DNA of 64,000 nt, taken from assembly GCA_021613375.1 (NCBI GenBank), contig CM038710.1, positions 29,015,763 through 29,079,762 of the forward strand, in the 5' to 3' direction. The position numbers were made by a program, and so were the translations under genes. Within the stretch, counting starts at the first letter, position 1. Every line of letters begins with the position of its first letter. This document shows, in pieces, positions 1 through 11,097 of this stretch. This DNA comes from Megaleporinus macrocephalus (taxonomy: Eukaryota; Chordata; Actinopteri; Characiformes; Anostomidae). The notes below the pieces were generated by a model. It had not been told where the DNA came from and ran no database searches. It worked only from the letters and a program-made list of their open reading frames with translations.

Positions 1-830
1 CTAACATATAGAAAGAAACAGATGGACTACATTCTGTAATTGCAGCTCTACAAACTACAAACTGCAACCTATATGATAATTGGAGCTAATAAAATAGACA
101 AAGAGTGAAGGAACAAGGAATTTGGTTTAAGCTGGTTAAAACCTTCCAACAAGGCTGTGATTAATTTCCTATTTAAAACAGATCTAAAATGTGAAGTTTT
201 CAGACCTAAGCTAAGCCTAATTCGTTTGTCCTTGAGGCACCAGCTTGCGTTGATGCAATGCAATCCAACCTTGAAATGTGTCTCGGTGTGCTCAGTGTCT
301 TTGACGTGAATCCATTAGCTGTAAGGAAAAGCAGAAATACACCAAAACAATGGAGCATGCCAAATAACCCACGGGACAATTTGCTTCCAAACACGTCGAC
401 TGGTAACGGAAATCTTACACGCAATTAAACTCACGCACAAGAAAAAGATTCCTAAAAGCCACCAAAGCATGCCATCTGCTCACTGTCAAGTCTGACAATA
501 GTACCCATCATGCTATTCATGACTGACGTTCATTTCAGAGAGAGGTGTCTGTGGGAAGTGTTCTATGTGTCATCTAAATCTGACAAGCTGATTAAGATCA
601 TTAGCAAACTAAAGAAACTTTAAGTAAAGTATGGAGAATGTACAGAGTGTACAGAAAGGTATAGAGCTGTGTAGAGGCAAAGCTAGAAAAACTGTAACTG
701 TGACACAGGCAATGATTAACATCGCTGCAGTGACTGTAGAGGCCACCGTGTGACAGCTCTGGCTCATCTCAATCTGATAGACTCAGAGGTGTCAGTGCAG
801 ACACATTACACGCACTACAGGGCCTGTCTT

Positions 831-831
<1 letters not shown>

Positions 832-885
<54 letters not shown>
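832..885. repeat. (CT)n microsatellite
   Basis: About 27 uninterrupted CT dinucleotides in kcnc4 intron 1. Confidence 0.97.
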
Positions 886-888
<3 letters not shown>

Positions 889-1567
889 ACACTCACAGCT
901 GCCCGTTGCAGGCATATGAAAACCCTCAGCAGAAATCTCAGCAGAAAGTCGATTGGCGAGGTGGAAACTCTTTAATCTACCACAGGAGAGCTCCGTGCCC
1001 TGGCCTTAGGCCACTGTAATGGCTGCTCCGTGCACTTCTACACACTGACATCAGTCTTACCTTGAAGACTGCACAGCAAGAATCCTTCAGTATGTTCTGC
1101 TTTCAGTTTCAGTGAGAAGACACTGAAGTCGGTTCTGACTCTTTTAAAAATGTATGAAGTGTTGTACAGTACAGGCATGGACTGGTTTTCAGAGTTGCCT
1201 CTCCAGATCCAAGAAAACAATAAGTAGGTATGTTGTAGGCTTTGTTAGTTAAAATGGTATACTGGCCACAAATCTGTCATCTCATCTGGAACATGGATTA
1301 CTGCGTGTTCTGGAGTGTGGTTATATCATGCTGAACACCACTCTGGTTATTTTAGTCGATGTTAGTCAGTGCTTGCAGTATTACATTGTTAAAACACACT
1401 CTGAGTAAAAAGTGGTTCTATGTAGTACCAAAAAAGGTTGTATGGCTTGTAACAACAGCAGAAGCCTTTCTGAGCTTACTGTATAGGTTCATTTTTTTAA
1501 AAAAAAGGTATTAATGGCAGTTTTCACTTATATAGAATAGGTCCTGTATCATATTTGGGCCAAAAAT

Positions 1568-1649
1568 AGGTTTGGAATAAGAGAAAAACACTGTCAATGT
1601 TTCAAAACATACTGTTTCCGCAGCTAGTCCATGCAGTCTCTTTATAGAT

Positions 1650-1733
<84 letters not shown>

Positions 1734-1928
1734 GCAGCAAAAACAGCTCATTTTGAATTCACTGCCTGTTTCCGAAAAATGAAGGTAGCAAGGCATCTAG
1801 ATAGCTGCCTTGGGCTGTTTTTGCTGCTAAATATATATACATATAGCTTCCATATAGAGACTATATGGACTAGCTGCTGAAACGGCATGTTTTGAAACAT
1901 TGACAGTGTTTTTCTCTTATTCCAAACC
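1568..1928. mobile_element. Foldback element with nested inverted repeats
   Basis: About 73-bp arms (1568-1640 and 1856-1928) are inverted copies; both contain AAACACTGTCAATGTTTC and a GCAGCTAGTCCAT block. An inner inverted pair reads TTTAGCAGCAAAAACAG (near 1731) and CTGTTTTTGCTGCTAAAT (near 1814). A TA array (1653-1730) lies between the left arms. No transposase is present, so it is a non-autonomous hairpin element. Target duplication was not resolved. Confidence 0.8.
1653..1730. repeat. (AT)n microsatellite inside the foldback element
   Basis: About 39 AT units directly inside the left arm of the foldback element. Confidence 0.97.
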
Positions 1929-2403
1929 GCTGTCTTCACTGTCTCACAAGTCAGTGCCTTAGAAGGCAGTGTCAGTGCTCATGTTTTCTGCTATTTTTTT
2001 CTAATTGCTTCAGCGCTGCCAAAGAGTATTATGGGATACACAAGGCAGCGAAGGGTACATCTATGGTGCCTTCATAAAACGGTCAAACGGAGGAACCTCA
2101 GCAGGCAGCGCTTTATGCAAACATTAGATTAGGAAATAAATGGGTGCCTTGCTGCCTCAGAATATCGTATGAGCAGGAAGCATTTATTACATTTCAGCCA
2201 CAGTGACTCCGGGAGAACGCATTTACTATTATACACCTTCAGCAGCTTAGCCCCGCCCATTCAAACGTAACACCTAATGAACGTTTCAGCTCTAAGAGCT
2301 GTTAGAATGCGACACAGTACAGGGAGCCAATAAAAACATAGCTTATTTACATATACCAACTTAAAGGCCAAGTAATAAAAGCAGCCTGTTTAATTCCCAG
2401 TGT

Positions 2404-2840
2404 TCACATGGTTCCCTGAGTGTTCACAGCGCTATAATTATTGCCCTTACTAAGAACCCTTGAACTGTTTTCTAAACGTGTACCATACGTTTCCGTAGCA
2501 AAAAACTGTCCTATATAAAACCATGAGCAACAAAAGAACCCTTTGCATGATTTAAAGGTTCTCTGCATGGTGAAAGCTCTCTTCACACCGATAGACAATG
2601 TACTGCAGGCAGTTCTATATAGAACCTTTCTTAAAAGAACTCTTTATATAGTTCTACATAGCACCACGAAGTGTTCTTCATAGGGTTTTAAATAGAAGGG
2701 TTCTTCTAGAACCATCTACAGCACATTCTCCACCAATCTGAAGAATCTTTTCACCATGCAAATCATGTAAAGGATACTTTGAGTGTTCATTATTCTATAT
2801 CAATCTATTTTCTTTACTAAGGAACCCTTGAAGAACCATC
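2404..2840. repeat. Dispersed teleost repeat (GGTTCTATATAGAACC family)
   Basis: Contains the recurrent phrases AAGAACCCTTTGCATGA, TTCTATATAGAACC and AGAACCATCTACAGCAC, in both orientations. These are typical of an abundant fish repeat. A short decayed relative is at 41430-41570. Class not assigned. Confidence 0.6.
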
Positions 2841-2841
2841 T

Positions 2842-2990
2842 TTAACGCTGTCCAAAGAAAGACAAGTATCTCCAAAGCAGTAGCTTTACAGAAGAGGCCA
2901 GAATCGCTCTTTTCTTTTCAGTGTAAGTTAACATGGTTTTATTCCAAGGGATTTTGGAGAATTTTTTTTTGGTCCATTCAATCTTAAAAA
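2842..2990 (+). mobile_element. Diverged partial copy of the GCTGTCCAATGAAAAAC MITE
   Basis: Starts CGCTGTCCAAAGAAAGACAAG and keeps the TCTCCAAA...CTTTACAG...CAGTGTAAG order of the family, with many substitutions. It sits directly before a fuller copy. Confidence 0.5.
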
Positions 2991-3021
2991 TTTCGCAGGA
3001 TATAAAGAACAGCTGTTGTGT

Positions 3022-3254
3022 TATCATCAATATCCAATGAAAAACAGCATCTCTAAAATTGCAACTTTACAGGAGAGAACGAAAACACACTTTACTCTCA
3101 ATGTAAGTCAATGGAACCAGATTTTTTTTCCAAGCTATTTGGAGCATTTCTATTGGTCCATTCTTTATGAAATAATCATACATTAGCATGTATTGGCGTG
3201 TTCAAACGAGGTAGAAAAATGGCGACCTGTTTTTCACTGGACAGCAATGATATA
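3022..3254 (+). mobile_element. MITE copy A (GCTGTCCAATGAAAAAC family)
   Basis: Left end ATATCCAATGAAAAACAG, right end TTTTTCACTGGACAGCAATG, which are inverted copies of each other. The body has AAAATTGCAACTTTACAGG and AATGTAAGTCAATGGAACC. About 233 bp, no coding capacity. Confidence 0.8.
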
Positions 3255-3840
3255 GAAATAAAAAAAACAACAAAACTGGAAATGCATCTTTGGACAGTGA
3301 CTAAATGTCAAGTGTCTGTTTTAGCATCTATAAAATTAAATAGGAAATAATTTGTTATAATACAAATCTGTGTATATTACTTATCAGTCTGTGTGAACTC
3401 CTTACAAGTCTATGCATTACTAATAATCCGAACATTGAATGTAGCCACTCTGTGGGAAATTAGAATCTCTTTGCTTTGCTTGTAATATATATCTTTGTGT
3501 GTTGCTTCGAGAAGTCCAGCTGTGTGGAACCTGATTTTCACAGCTTTGAACCCCAAACCCGACAGCTGTCTGTGTTCCTGTTTTCCATCCAGCTGCTGTA
3601 AATACTTTTGCGCTGATCCGTGTTTTTATTAAAGCGCGGCGCATATAACTCACCCTTCAGCTCGCAAACTCTTATACATTAGACAGCCAAAGCCTCTGAG
3701 TGTAACCTGTCGCTCATAACGCTGTTGTTAGTCTATACTGTGACTATGACACCTGTTGCTCGCGCGCGTAAAGGAGAACTTTCCCCACGTTTTGTTCATC
3801 AACACTTATTCTTTCTTTTTTTTTTCTTTCTCTGGCTTAC

Positions 3841-4506
3841 CCTCGCGGCTCGAGACGAGTAGGGGTCTTCGAAGAGAGCCCATATCTTGCGCTGCCAGCC
3901 GGAGAAGCGGCCGCGCGCGCGCTCGGGTGCGTCCTCGATGCCCAGGCGCTCGTCGTCGTCGGCGTCGTTGTCGGGCTCGGGAGGCTCGAAGATGTCGAGC
4001 GCCTCCTCGGCGTCGCGGTGCTGCCGGTACGTCATCCAGCAGCATGGCTCCACGTCCGTCTCGTCGATGCCCCAGAAGGCGAGCTCCTCCTCGAAGAGCG
4101 GCCCGCACACGTCGGCGGGACAGTGCAGCTTGCCCGTGCGGTAGTAGTTGAGCACGTAGGCGAAGATGGCCGGGTGGCGGTCGAAGAAGAACTCGTTGGT
4201 GGCGGTGTTGGCGTCGCTGGTGGTGGTCGTGGTCGTGATGGTAGTGGTGGTGGTGGTGGTGGTGGCGGAGGCGCGCGCTCCGCCGGCGTCCTCCCGCGCG
4301 TCCGAGTCGGCGAGCCACGCGAGCCGCGTGCCCGGCAGGCTCCTAAGCGTGCTCTTGTACGTCTCGTGGCGCGTGCCGCCCACGTTGAGGATGATCTTGT
4401 CCGAGTCCTCGGCCCTGGCCATCTCTTCCTTCAGACATGTTTTGGACGGAGGTTTGTTGCCCGACTTGCGCCCGCGGTAAGACGAAACACACACCGAGCT
4501 GATCAT
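3841..4506 (-). CDS. kcnc4: Kv3.4 voltage-gated potassium channel, first coding exon (partial gene)
   Basis: Encodes the cytosolic N-terminus of a Shaw-type K+ channel that repolarises fast-firing neurons and muscle. The 222-residue exon starts at the first in-frame ATG (4506) with [16 protein letters not shown], the Kv3.4 N-type inactivation ball. It includes Cys6, whose oxidation blocks inactivation in mammals, and serines that are PKC sites there. The T1 tetramerisation domain follows (about residues 37-165): [30 protein letters not shown] and [13 protein letters not shown]. The Kv3 zinc ligands are present as His128-x5-Cys134-x20-Cys155-Cys156. The exon ends at [12 protein letters not shown] followed by donor GTAAGCC (phase 0), just before where family members begin S1. 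No membrane segments lie in the window; the later exons are beyond the left edge. Odd: a run of 14 threonines broken by one isoleucine (residues 82-96) fills the T1 variable loop. Identification as Kv3.4 rather than Kv3.1-3.3 rests on the ball sequence and is strong. Confidence 0.95.
4219..4263 (-). repeat. In-frame ACC/ACG trinucleotide run coding poly-threonine in kcnc4
   Basis: A 45-nt run of ACC with ACG/ACT/ATC variants on the minus strand codes eight Thr, one Ile and six Thr in the variable T1 loop. Mammalian KCNC4 has a glycine-rich loop at the same place, so the loop tolerates low-complexity sequence. The array may be length-polymorphic. Confidence 0.9.
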
Positions 4507-5821
4507 AGATTTGGACGGGCGGGCCGCTGGCCGATGGCGAAACGTCTGCGCTTTCCAACGTCTATCATCTGCACGAGCGAGAGGAGCCACGCGTGACGGC
4601 CGTCAGCATGGTGCGATCATCGGAGCCACACGGGTGCCGGAGGCCGCGGGGGACACAACACAACACCAAACCAAACCACCTGATGCTCTCCAGACGACCG
4701 CGAGCGAAGCAGGAGGACGAGCTGCAGACGGGAGGAAACTTCTCCTTTAATTCGGAATCACTGCGAGAACATCACAAGCGAAGTGCCAGGCGCTCGCAGC
4801 CAAGGTCCATATAGGGGGCTATTTGACGACCTTCAGCGCAGAAGCTCCATCGTGTAGTTGTGCTCGTCCTAGGAACGCCACAGACACTAGTGAGCATCAA
4901 AGTTGAATGGTGGTCGTGCGCTAATCATAAGGATGGGTTTTAAGGATTAGAAAGTCTCCAACATTAAGCAGAACAGATATGAAAATCATAGAGAACTCTC
5001 AGCTCACCTGCGCTCGCGTCCTCTCCACATACAGCAAGTAAGTTGTGTTGGCTGCAAGCGTCTCCACAGACGAACCACAGAAAGAAACTGATCAGCGTTG
5101 CTAAGAAGAATCCATCCTTTCTTTCTGCCGGCGGAGGACGAGACGATGGCAGTTTGTTGGGAAAAGATCTGTTGCATCTCCTCAAGTATCCTCCCTCAGC
5201 ACAGTCAGGCGACCCAACCAGCACCCAGGGGGACGGATCGGCGCGTTAACTCCTTCCCTGCTGCAGCCAAAGTGAGCACAAGTGCCAAACGCTGGCTGCT
5301 GCTGCCTCCATGTTGAGCAAACTGCTCTTAAATGAAGGCCAAACCGCCACCAGGTCTGCTACTGAGTATCACAGCCACTCGCTGATTGTTAGAGATGGTG
5401 TTTGTAGACGTTCTCCTCCTTTTGTTTGTTCTGAAACTGGAATGCTGGACAAATAATGAAAAAAAAAAAAGGATCAACATAAAAAGTTGTGGTTGTTGAT
5501 GATTTATTAATATCCACAGTCTGTATGGAGCTATACAAGTCATGAAGAGATCCTTATTTATTTAATTTCCCGTTGAAACAGCTGTTAAATGGGACCTATT
5601 ATGTTTTCTTTCCATACCTTTAGTGTGGTACGTAGCTTTTTGTCTGTGTAAATGGTCTTCAAAGTCATAAAGCCCAAAGTACACACCTGAGGGAGAAACT
5701 CTCCTGAAACACCTGACTGCCCTTTTCTCTGCTACAATGTGATGTCATCTCGTAACACAACACTTATTGGCCACCCAAGCTTTGCTCACCCTGACACACC
5801 ACATACCAGCTACTGGACTTC

Positions 5822-6030
5822 ATGTGGGGCTGGAACTGCTTTTGGGGTGGCCTAGCTGACCAATCAGAGCAACTTGAGCTCTTCAGGAGGCGGGGCTTAA
5901 AGATACAAGAGCTAAAACAGAGTATGTTTGTCAGAGGTGAATATAGATGTACAATAAGAGAAAAATATTGTATTAGGGAAAATCTAAGTAAATCTATTCA
6001 AGATGACCCCAAATATAAAAATATGAACAT
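5822..6030. repeat. Local direct duplication, copy 1
   Basis: Shares CATGTGGGGCTGGAACTGCT, GAGCTCTTCAGGAGGCGGGG and TCAGAGGTGAATATAGATGT with the second copy about 540 bp downstream. Confidence 0.85.
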
Positions 6031-6049
6031 AGTTTTATATTTGTTGTTT

Positions 6050-6290
6050 TGTTCTTGCTCCCTCTCAGCTAATGTTTTTTTTGGCCAGCCAAGTTTAGTA
6101 TAGTTAGTACTTTCCATGTGAGATGTGCCAGAATGTGCCAGGAAGCTGTGCAGACCGCCCCCAAAGGCACGTACAGGCATATCGTTGCTGTGCAATCTCC
6201 AAAATTGCAACTTCACAGGAGAAGCCAACAACTTTCTTTACTTTCAATGTAAGTCAATGGAACCAGATGTTTTTCCAAGCAATTTTAGAG
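6050..6290. repeat. Duplicated segment with truncated MITE, copy 1
   Basis: Runs from GTTCTTGCTCCCTCTCAGC through GCACGTACAGGCATATCG into a MITE lacking its right half. It matches 7808-8050 closely. Confidence 0.85.
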
Positions 6291-6358
6291 CTCTTCTATT
6301 AGTCTATTAGTCATGAAAAGGGCTCACCCTCACACACCACATAACAGCTACTAAAGGT

Positions 6359-6562
6359 CATGTGGGGCTGGAACTGCTCTGGGGCCTAACTGGCCTATCA
6401 GAGCAACTTGAGCTCTTCAGGAGGCGGGGCTTGAAGACACAAGAGCTCAAACAGAGTATTTTTGTCAGAGGTGAATATAGATGTACAATAAGAGAAATAG
6501 TGTATTTGGGAAATTCTGAGTAAATCTATTCAAGTAGACCACAAATATAAAACTATAAACAT
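6359..6562. repeat. Local direct duplication, copy 2
   Basis: Direct copy of 5822-6030 with small indels; it keeps AAGTAAATCTATTCAAG-like and ACAATAAGAGAAA phrases. Confidence 0.85.
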
Positions 6563-7807
6563 TGAAAAAGAGAATGATAGACTATAACTATGACTATAAC
6601 TAAATTTTGGCATCTGGAAGACAACCCAAAAAAAAAACTGAACAATTCTCTAAATCAATTCTCTGTCTTAGCAAAGAAATGGCTTGGGAAACATTATTAT
6701 TGAACACGACAGCTGGAAACCCATTAACAGCACTCGCTGAAAAGCAGCCTGGGAAGCAGGCAGGTCACTTCTAAACCAAGCTCTGCTGACCCCATGAACC
6801 AGCCCAACAGCCCAGCACACAATGACACAAGCAACACAAATAGGTAATGCAACGTCCACAAGCCCAACTATTTACATTACAGTCTCTCCTACTGTGAGCT
6901 CGGCACTTCCCATAAGCCTATATTATGTTAATGCGTCAGTCTTTTATTAAGTTCTTTCTAGGATTTTTGCTTTCAGTTTTGAAGGACGTCTGCAGAGATA
7001 GTTTTTCAAAGTTTCATAAGTTGGTTGCATTTTCTGCCTCCTGTAGTCCAGATACATATTTAATTATGTTGAAGTTTGGGCTCTGGGGTGGTTAGTCCAT
7101 TACTCTGAGAAAAGCAACTTTTGGGATTTTCTCAGTATCAGTTTCTTGCTTTCAGATTCCTTTCAGATTCACAGCATTGGGAAGTTTTCTCCCAGAAGAA
7201 GAATGGACACCTGTGGATTTCTCTACTGTTTATGTGGTGGTGACAGTTTTGGTGCATGATAGTCAGACATCCTGTTTTCTCTGTATCTTTAAATCATTTT
7301 TGAACTCCAGTCTTGAAAACTCCACTTATTTTTATCTGACCTTTCCCTTCCTATCTTATAATATATCACCCCTCAGAAACCCCTCGGGCCATAATCCTCA
7401 TAATACAACCCTTAACACATCCATCTTCTGGAATCAGTTGCACACACTACTATATTGCAGATGGACATAACATACATCAGCTGTGCATATCTAATGTATC
7501 TAATTTATAACTGGACACAACTTTAATACCACATAGGTGTACAACATTCCCACTGTACCTCTTTTATTACTCAATAGTTTGTGTACTCTATATGTCTTTC
7601 TGTATTTGTTCTTGTTTTGTATGCTTTCATTAAAGATAGGGAGAACAGACGTGGTAAGGAACAGTGCTTTGTTTTAAAAGCAGTATTAATGCGTCAGGCG
7701 GGTCAGATTTAGCTTGGCAAGTCTTCCTGTTTGCCTTGATAAGTGGCCTCTGTTTTGACAGTAATGTGAGTTTTGTGCAGCTGTTGCAATCATAGACCAG
7801 TTGTTAT

Positions 7808-8050
7808 TTTGTTCTTGCTCCCTCTCAGCTAATGTTTTTTTTTTGGGCCAGCCAAGTTTAGTATAGTTAGTACTTTCTATGTGAGATGTGCCAGAATGTG
7901 CCAGAAAGCTGTGCAGACCGCCCGCAAAGGCACGTACAGGCATATCGTTGCTGTCCAATCTCCAAAATTGCAACTTTACAGGAGAAGCCAACAACTTTCT
8001 TTACTTTCAATGTAAGTCAATGGAACCAGATGTTTTTCCAAGCAATTTTA
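7808..8050. repeat. Duplicated segment with MITE, copy 2
   Basis: Same order as 6050-6290: GTTCTTGCTCCCTCTCAGC, ATGTGCCAGAATGTGCCAG, GCACGTACAGGCATATCG. Here the MITE keeps its right end. The shared MITE junction shows that the flank and the MITE were copied together. Confidence 0.85.
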
Positions 8051-8167
8051 AAGCACTTCTATTGGTCCATTACTCATTAGTTATGTGTGTGTTCAAATGA
8101 TGTAGAAAACTTAAAATTCTCAACAAAAATGGAGACGCATGTTTTTCATTGGACAACGACGACATAT
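7941..8167 (+). mobile_element. MITE copy B
   Basis: Left end CATATCGTTGCTGTCCAATC lacks the GAAAAACAAGTAT stretch. Right end GTTTTTCATTGGACAACGAC is intact. About 227 bp. Confidence 0.8.
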
Positions 8168-8511
8168 TGGCCTTTTCTGGTTGGCTTCTGTTTCTGAAAG
8201 GTGCAACAAATACTTGTTTGTGTTTAACTTAGTATAAGCCACCTTCAATTATATGTTAGTATCAAAAGAACATTCTGTTGAAGCTGTTAGTGGATAATTA
8301 TGATTCTGTAGCACTCGCAACCCCGACTCTTGAATGGACAGTTTGTCCTGCAGTGCCCTCTAGTGTACAGAGTAATAATTGAACACCAGGCCTGTACTCA
8401 TCTTTTGAATAAAGACCCAGTTCAATCCTAATAAAAAAAGAGCCTGTTGTTTTTATATACGTTTGTATACATGCTTCAGTATACTTGTTTCACTCTAATG
8501 GTATAAAATAG

Positions 8512-8732
8512 CATCGCTGTCCAATGAAAAACAAGTATCTCCAAAATTGCAACTTTACAGGAGAGACCAAAAACATACTTTACTTTCAGTGTAAGTCAAT
8601 GGAACCAGAATTATTTCCAAGCTATTTTGGAGCACTTCCATTGGTCTATTCGTCAACCACTGGTGTTCAAATTATGTCGAAAACTCAAAATCAACGAAAA
8701 TGGACATGTTTTTCATTAGCCAGAGATGATAG
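8512..8732 (+). mobile_element. MITE copy C
   Basis: Begins CATCGCTGTCCAATGAAAAA and ends TTTTTCATTAGCCAGAGATG, in inverted relation. The body AAAATTGCAACTTTACAGG is well conserved, about 221 bp. Confidence 0.85.
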
Positions 8733-8825
8733 TTATTAAGCAATTCAACTCGGTACACATGTGGTCTCTATTACTATTGTGTATGTTTTGTAGAGAGGGC
8801 TAAAATGAGTCTCTTTATTAATGTC

Positions 8826-8930
<105 letters not shown>

Positions 8931-8971
8931 ATGAATTGAATTAAAAAAGGACAAATTATTTTAGCCACTAT

Positions 8972-8977
8972 TTTATT
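8972..8977 (-). terminator. Candidate polyadenylation signal of hsp70
   Basis: AATAAA on the minus strand, about 180 nt after the stop codon, in an otherwise plausible short 3' UTR. Assigned by position only. Confidence 0.5.
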
Positions 8978-9157
8978 TAAAGCATGAAAGAATATAAAAA
9001 CCGACTTAAGACAGTACAGAGAAAAAAAGTGTTCACAGAACATATGCACATTATGTGATAAAATGTGCTCACTAGTATTCTTCAAAATAGACAATATTAT
9101 TTGGCACCAGATCATTTTAAATATCAACTTTCTATGTCCTTCATCTTCCCATCATCT

Positions 9158-11074
9158 TTAATCCACTTCTTCAATGGTTGGGCCCTGTGTGCTGGACCCT
9201 GCCTGAGCTCCACAGCTGCCCATTGGCGGCACTCCTCCCTGGTACAGCTTAGAGATGATGGGATTACAGACACTTTCCAGCTCCTTTTGATGGTGCTCAT
9301 ACTCTTCCTTCTCAGCCAGCTGATTGTTCTCCAACCAAGAGATAGTTTCATTACACTTGTCAATGACCTTCCTTTTATCGTCCTCGCTAATTTTCCCTTT
9401 GAGCTTTTCATCCTCAACGCTGCCCTTCATGTTGAAAGCGTAGGACTCCAAACTATTTTTGGCTGCAATTTTCTCCCTCTGCATTTCATCCTCAGCCCTG
9501 TATTTGTCCGCGTCTTGCACCATTCTCTCAATTTCCTCTTTGCTCAAACGGCCCTTGTCATTGGTGATGGTGATCTTGTTCTCTTTGCCAGTGCTTTTGT
9601 CTACGGCCGACACGTTCAGAATACCATTGGCGTCAATATCAAAGGTCACTTCGATCTGGGGTACGCTGCGCGGTGCTGGGGGGATGCCTGTAAGCTCGAA
9701 CCTGCCAAGCAGATTGTTGTCTTTAGTCATGGCTCTCTCACCTTCATAGACCTGGATCAGCACACCTGGCTGGTTGTCTGAGTAGGTGGAAAAGATCTGT
9801 GTCTGTTTGGTGGGGATGGTGGTGTTGCGCTTGATGAGAGCAGTCATTACTCCTCCTACAGTCTCGATGCCCAGAGATAGCGGAGCCACGTCCAGCAGCA
9901 GCAAGTCCTGGACATTTTCCGAAGTGTCACCCATGAGGATGGCAGCCTGCACGGCTGCGCCGTAGGCAACTGCTTCATCTGGATTGATACTCTTGTTGAG
10001 GTCCCTGCCATTGAAGAAGTCCTGCAGAAGCTTCTGAATCTTGGGGATTCTCGTGGAGCCGCCAACCAAGACAATGTCATTGATCTGGGACTTGTCCATT
10101 TTGGCATCTCTCAAAGCCTTTTCTACTGGTTCAAGGGTGCCTCTGAAGAGCTCAGAGTTCAGCTCCTCAAAGCGAGCTCTAGTGATGGAAGTGTAGAAAT
10201 CAATGCCATCAAACAGGGAGTCAATCTCGATGCTGGCCTGAGTGCTAGAAGACAGGGTCCTCTTTGCCCTCTCACAGGCAGTGCGCAACCTTCTGACTGC
10301 CCTCTTATTCTGGCTGATGTCTTTCTTGTGCTTTCTCTTAAACTCTTCCACAAAGTGTTTGACCATGCGGTTGTCAAAGTCCTCTCCACCCAGGTGAGTG
10401 TCGCCAGCTGTTGCTTTCACCTCAAAGATGCCATCCTCGATAGTCAAAATGGACACGTCAAAAGTGCCCCCTCCCAGGTCAAAGATCAGGACATTCCTCT
10501 CCCCTCTTTTGCCCTTGTCCAGCCCATAGGCAATGGCAGCTGCTGTTGGTTCATTGATGATCCTTAGCACATTCAGACCTGCGATCACTCCGCCATCCTT
10601 GGTAGCCTGCCTCTGCGAGTCATTGAAATAAGCTGGGACTGTGATGACAGCATCTGTGACTCTCTGACCCAAATAGGCCTCAGCTATCTCTCTCATTTTG
10701 ACCAGGACCATTGAGGAGATCTCCTCTGGGTAGAATGTCTTGACCTCACCTTTGTATTCCACTTGAACTTTTGGTTTGCCACCATCACTGATCACTTTAA
10801 AGGGCCAGAGCTTCATGTCAGACTCAACTACAGGGTCATCAAATTTTCGACCAATCAGACGTTTGGCATCAAAAATTGTGTTGTTGGGATTCATGGCAAC
10901 CTGGTTTTTGGCAGCATCTCCAATGAGTCTCTCAGTGTCTGTAAAGGCCACGTAGCTTGGGGTTGTTCTGTTGCCCTGATCGTTGGCAATGATTTCAACC
11001 TTGCCATGTTGGAACACACCCACACAGGAGTAGGTAGTTCCCAGGTCAATTCCAATGGATACTCTTTTAGACAT
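9158..11074 (-). CDS. hsp70: Cytosolic heat-shock protein 70, inducible type
   Basis: ATP-dependent chaperone of 638 residues, the usual length, in one uninterrupted frame. ATPase-domain signatures are visible: IDLGTTYS (9-16), [12 protein letters not shown] (about 196-207) and [13 protein letters not shown] (about 334-346). The linker is [13 protein letters not shown]. The substrate-binding domain and helical lid follow, ending in GPTIEEVD; the EEVD tail binds TPR co-chaperones and marks a cytosolic or nuclear member. There is no signal peptide, KDEL or mitochondrial leader. The start ATG at 11074 gives the family N-terminus [12 protein letters not shown]. The lack of coding introns, the upstream 5'-UTR intron and the heat-shock promoter point to a stress-inducible gene. 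The C-terminus lacks GGMP repeats. Residues differ from constitutive HSC70 (for example [18 protein letters not shown]), but orthology to a named fish paralogue cannot be fixed by eye. Confidence 0.95.
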   Translation of the reverse strand: MSKRVSIGIDLGTTYSCVGVFQHGKVEIIANDQGNRTTPSYVAFTDTERLIGDAAKNQVAMNPNNTIFDAKRLIGRKFDDPVVESDMKLWPFKVISDGGKPKVQVEYKGEVKTFYPEEISSMVLVKMREIAEAYLGQRVTDAVITVPAYFNDSQRQATKDGGVIAGLNVLRIINEPTAAAIAYGLDKGKRGERNVLIFDLGGGTFDVSILTIEDGIFEVKATAGDTHLGGEDFDNRMVKHFVEEFKRKHKKDISQNKRAVRRLRTACERAKRTLSSSTQASIEIDSLFDGIDFYTSITRARFEELNSELFRGTLEPVEKALRDAKMDKSQINDIVLVGGSTRIPKIQKLLQDFFNGRDLNKSINPDEAVAYGAAVQAAILMGDTSENVQDLLLLDVAPLSLGIETVGGVMTALIKRNTTIPTKQTQIFSTYSDNQPGVLIQVYEGERAMTKDNNLLGRFELTGIPPAPRSVPQIEVTFDIDANGILNVSAVDKSTGKENKITITNDKGRLSKEEIERMVQDADKYRAEDEMQREKIAAKNSLESYAFNMKGSVEDEKLKGKISEDDKRKVIDKCNETISWLENNQLAEKEEYEHHQKELESVCNPIISKLYQGGVPPMGSCGAQAGSSTQGPTIEEVD

Positions 11075-11097
11075 CCTGCTTGTTTATTATATGTTAC
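11075..11097 (-). other. hsp70: hsp70 5' UTR, exon 2 part
   Basis: Acceptor TTTTGTTGCAG ends at 11098, and 23 nt of leader precede the ATG. The 5'-UTR intron would run from 12385 to 11098. Confidence 0.7.

Larger units (their letters stand above)
1..3840 (-). other. kcnc4: kcnc4 intron 1 (partial), repeat-filled
   Basis: Starts at donor GTAAGCC (3840) and runs off the left edge. No further kcnc4 exon (S1-S6, pore TVGYG) was found here. It holds a CT array, a foldback element, a teleost repeat with phrases such as GGTTCTATATAG at 2400-2840, and MITE copies near 2842-3254. Confidence 0.75.
3841..4740. promoter_or_regulatory. CpG-rich region over kcnc4 exon 1 and upstream
   Basis: High G+C and frequent CG dinucleotides, in contrast to the AT-rich flanks, cover the exon and about 230 bp upstream. 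This fits a CpG-island promoter or 5' UTR. No TATA box or transcription start could be fixed. Confidence 0.5.

Noticed and set aside
4507..4590. Upstream extension of kcnc4 by 28 codons
   Set aside because: It begins at GTG, not ATG; the conserved Kv3.4 start is the ATG at 4506.
4018..4596. Plus-strand frames opposite kcnc4 exon 1
   Set aside because: GC-rich antisense of a real exon, with Gly/Val runs from the ACC repeat.
9065..9781. Plus-strand frame of 238 codons opposite the hsp70 3' end
   Set aside because: Shadow of the HSP70 coding strand; no homology to a known protein.
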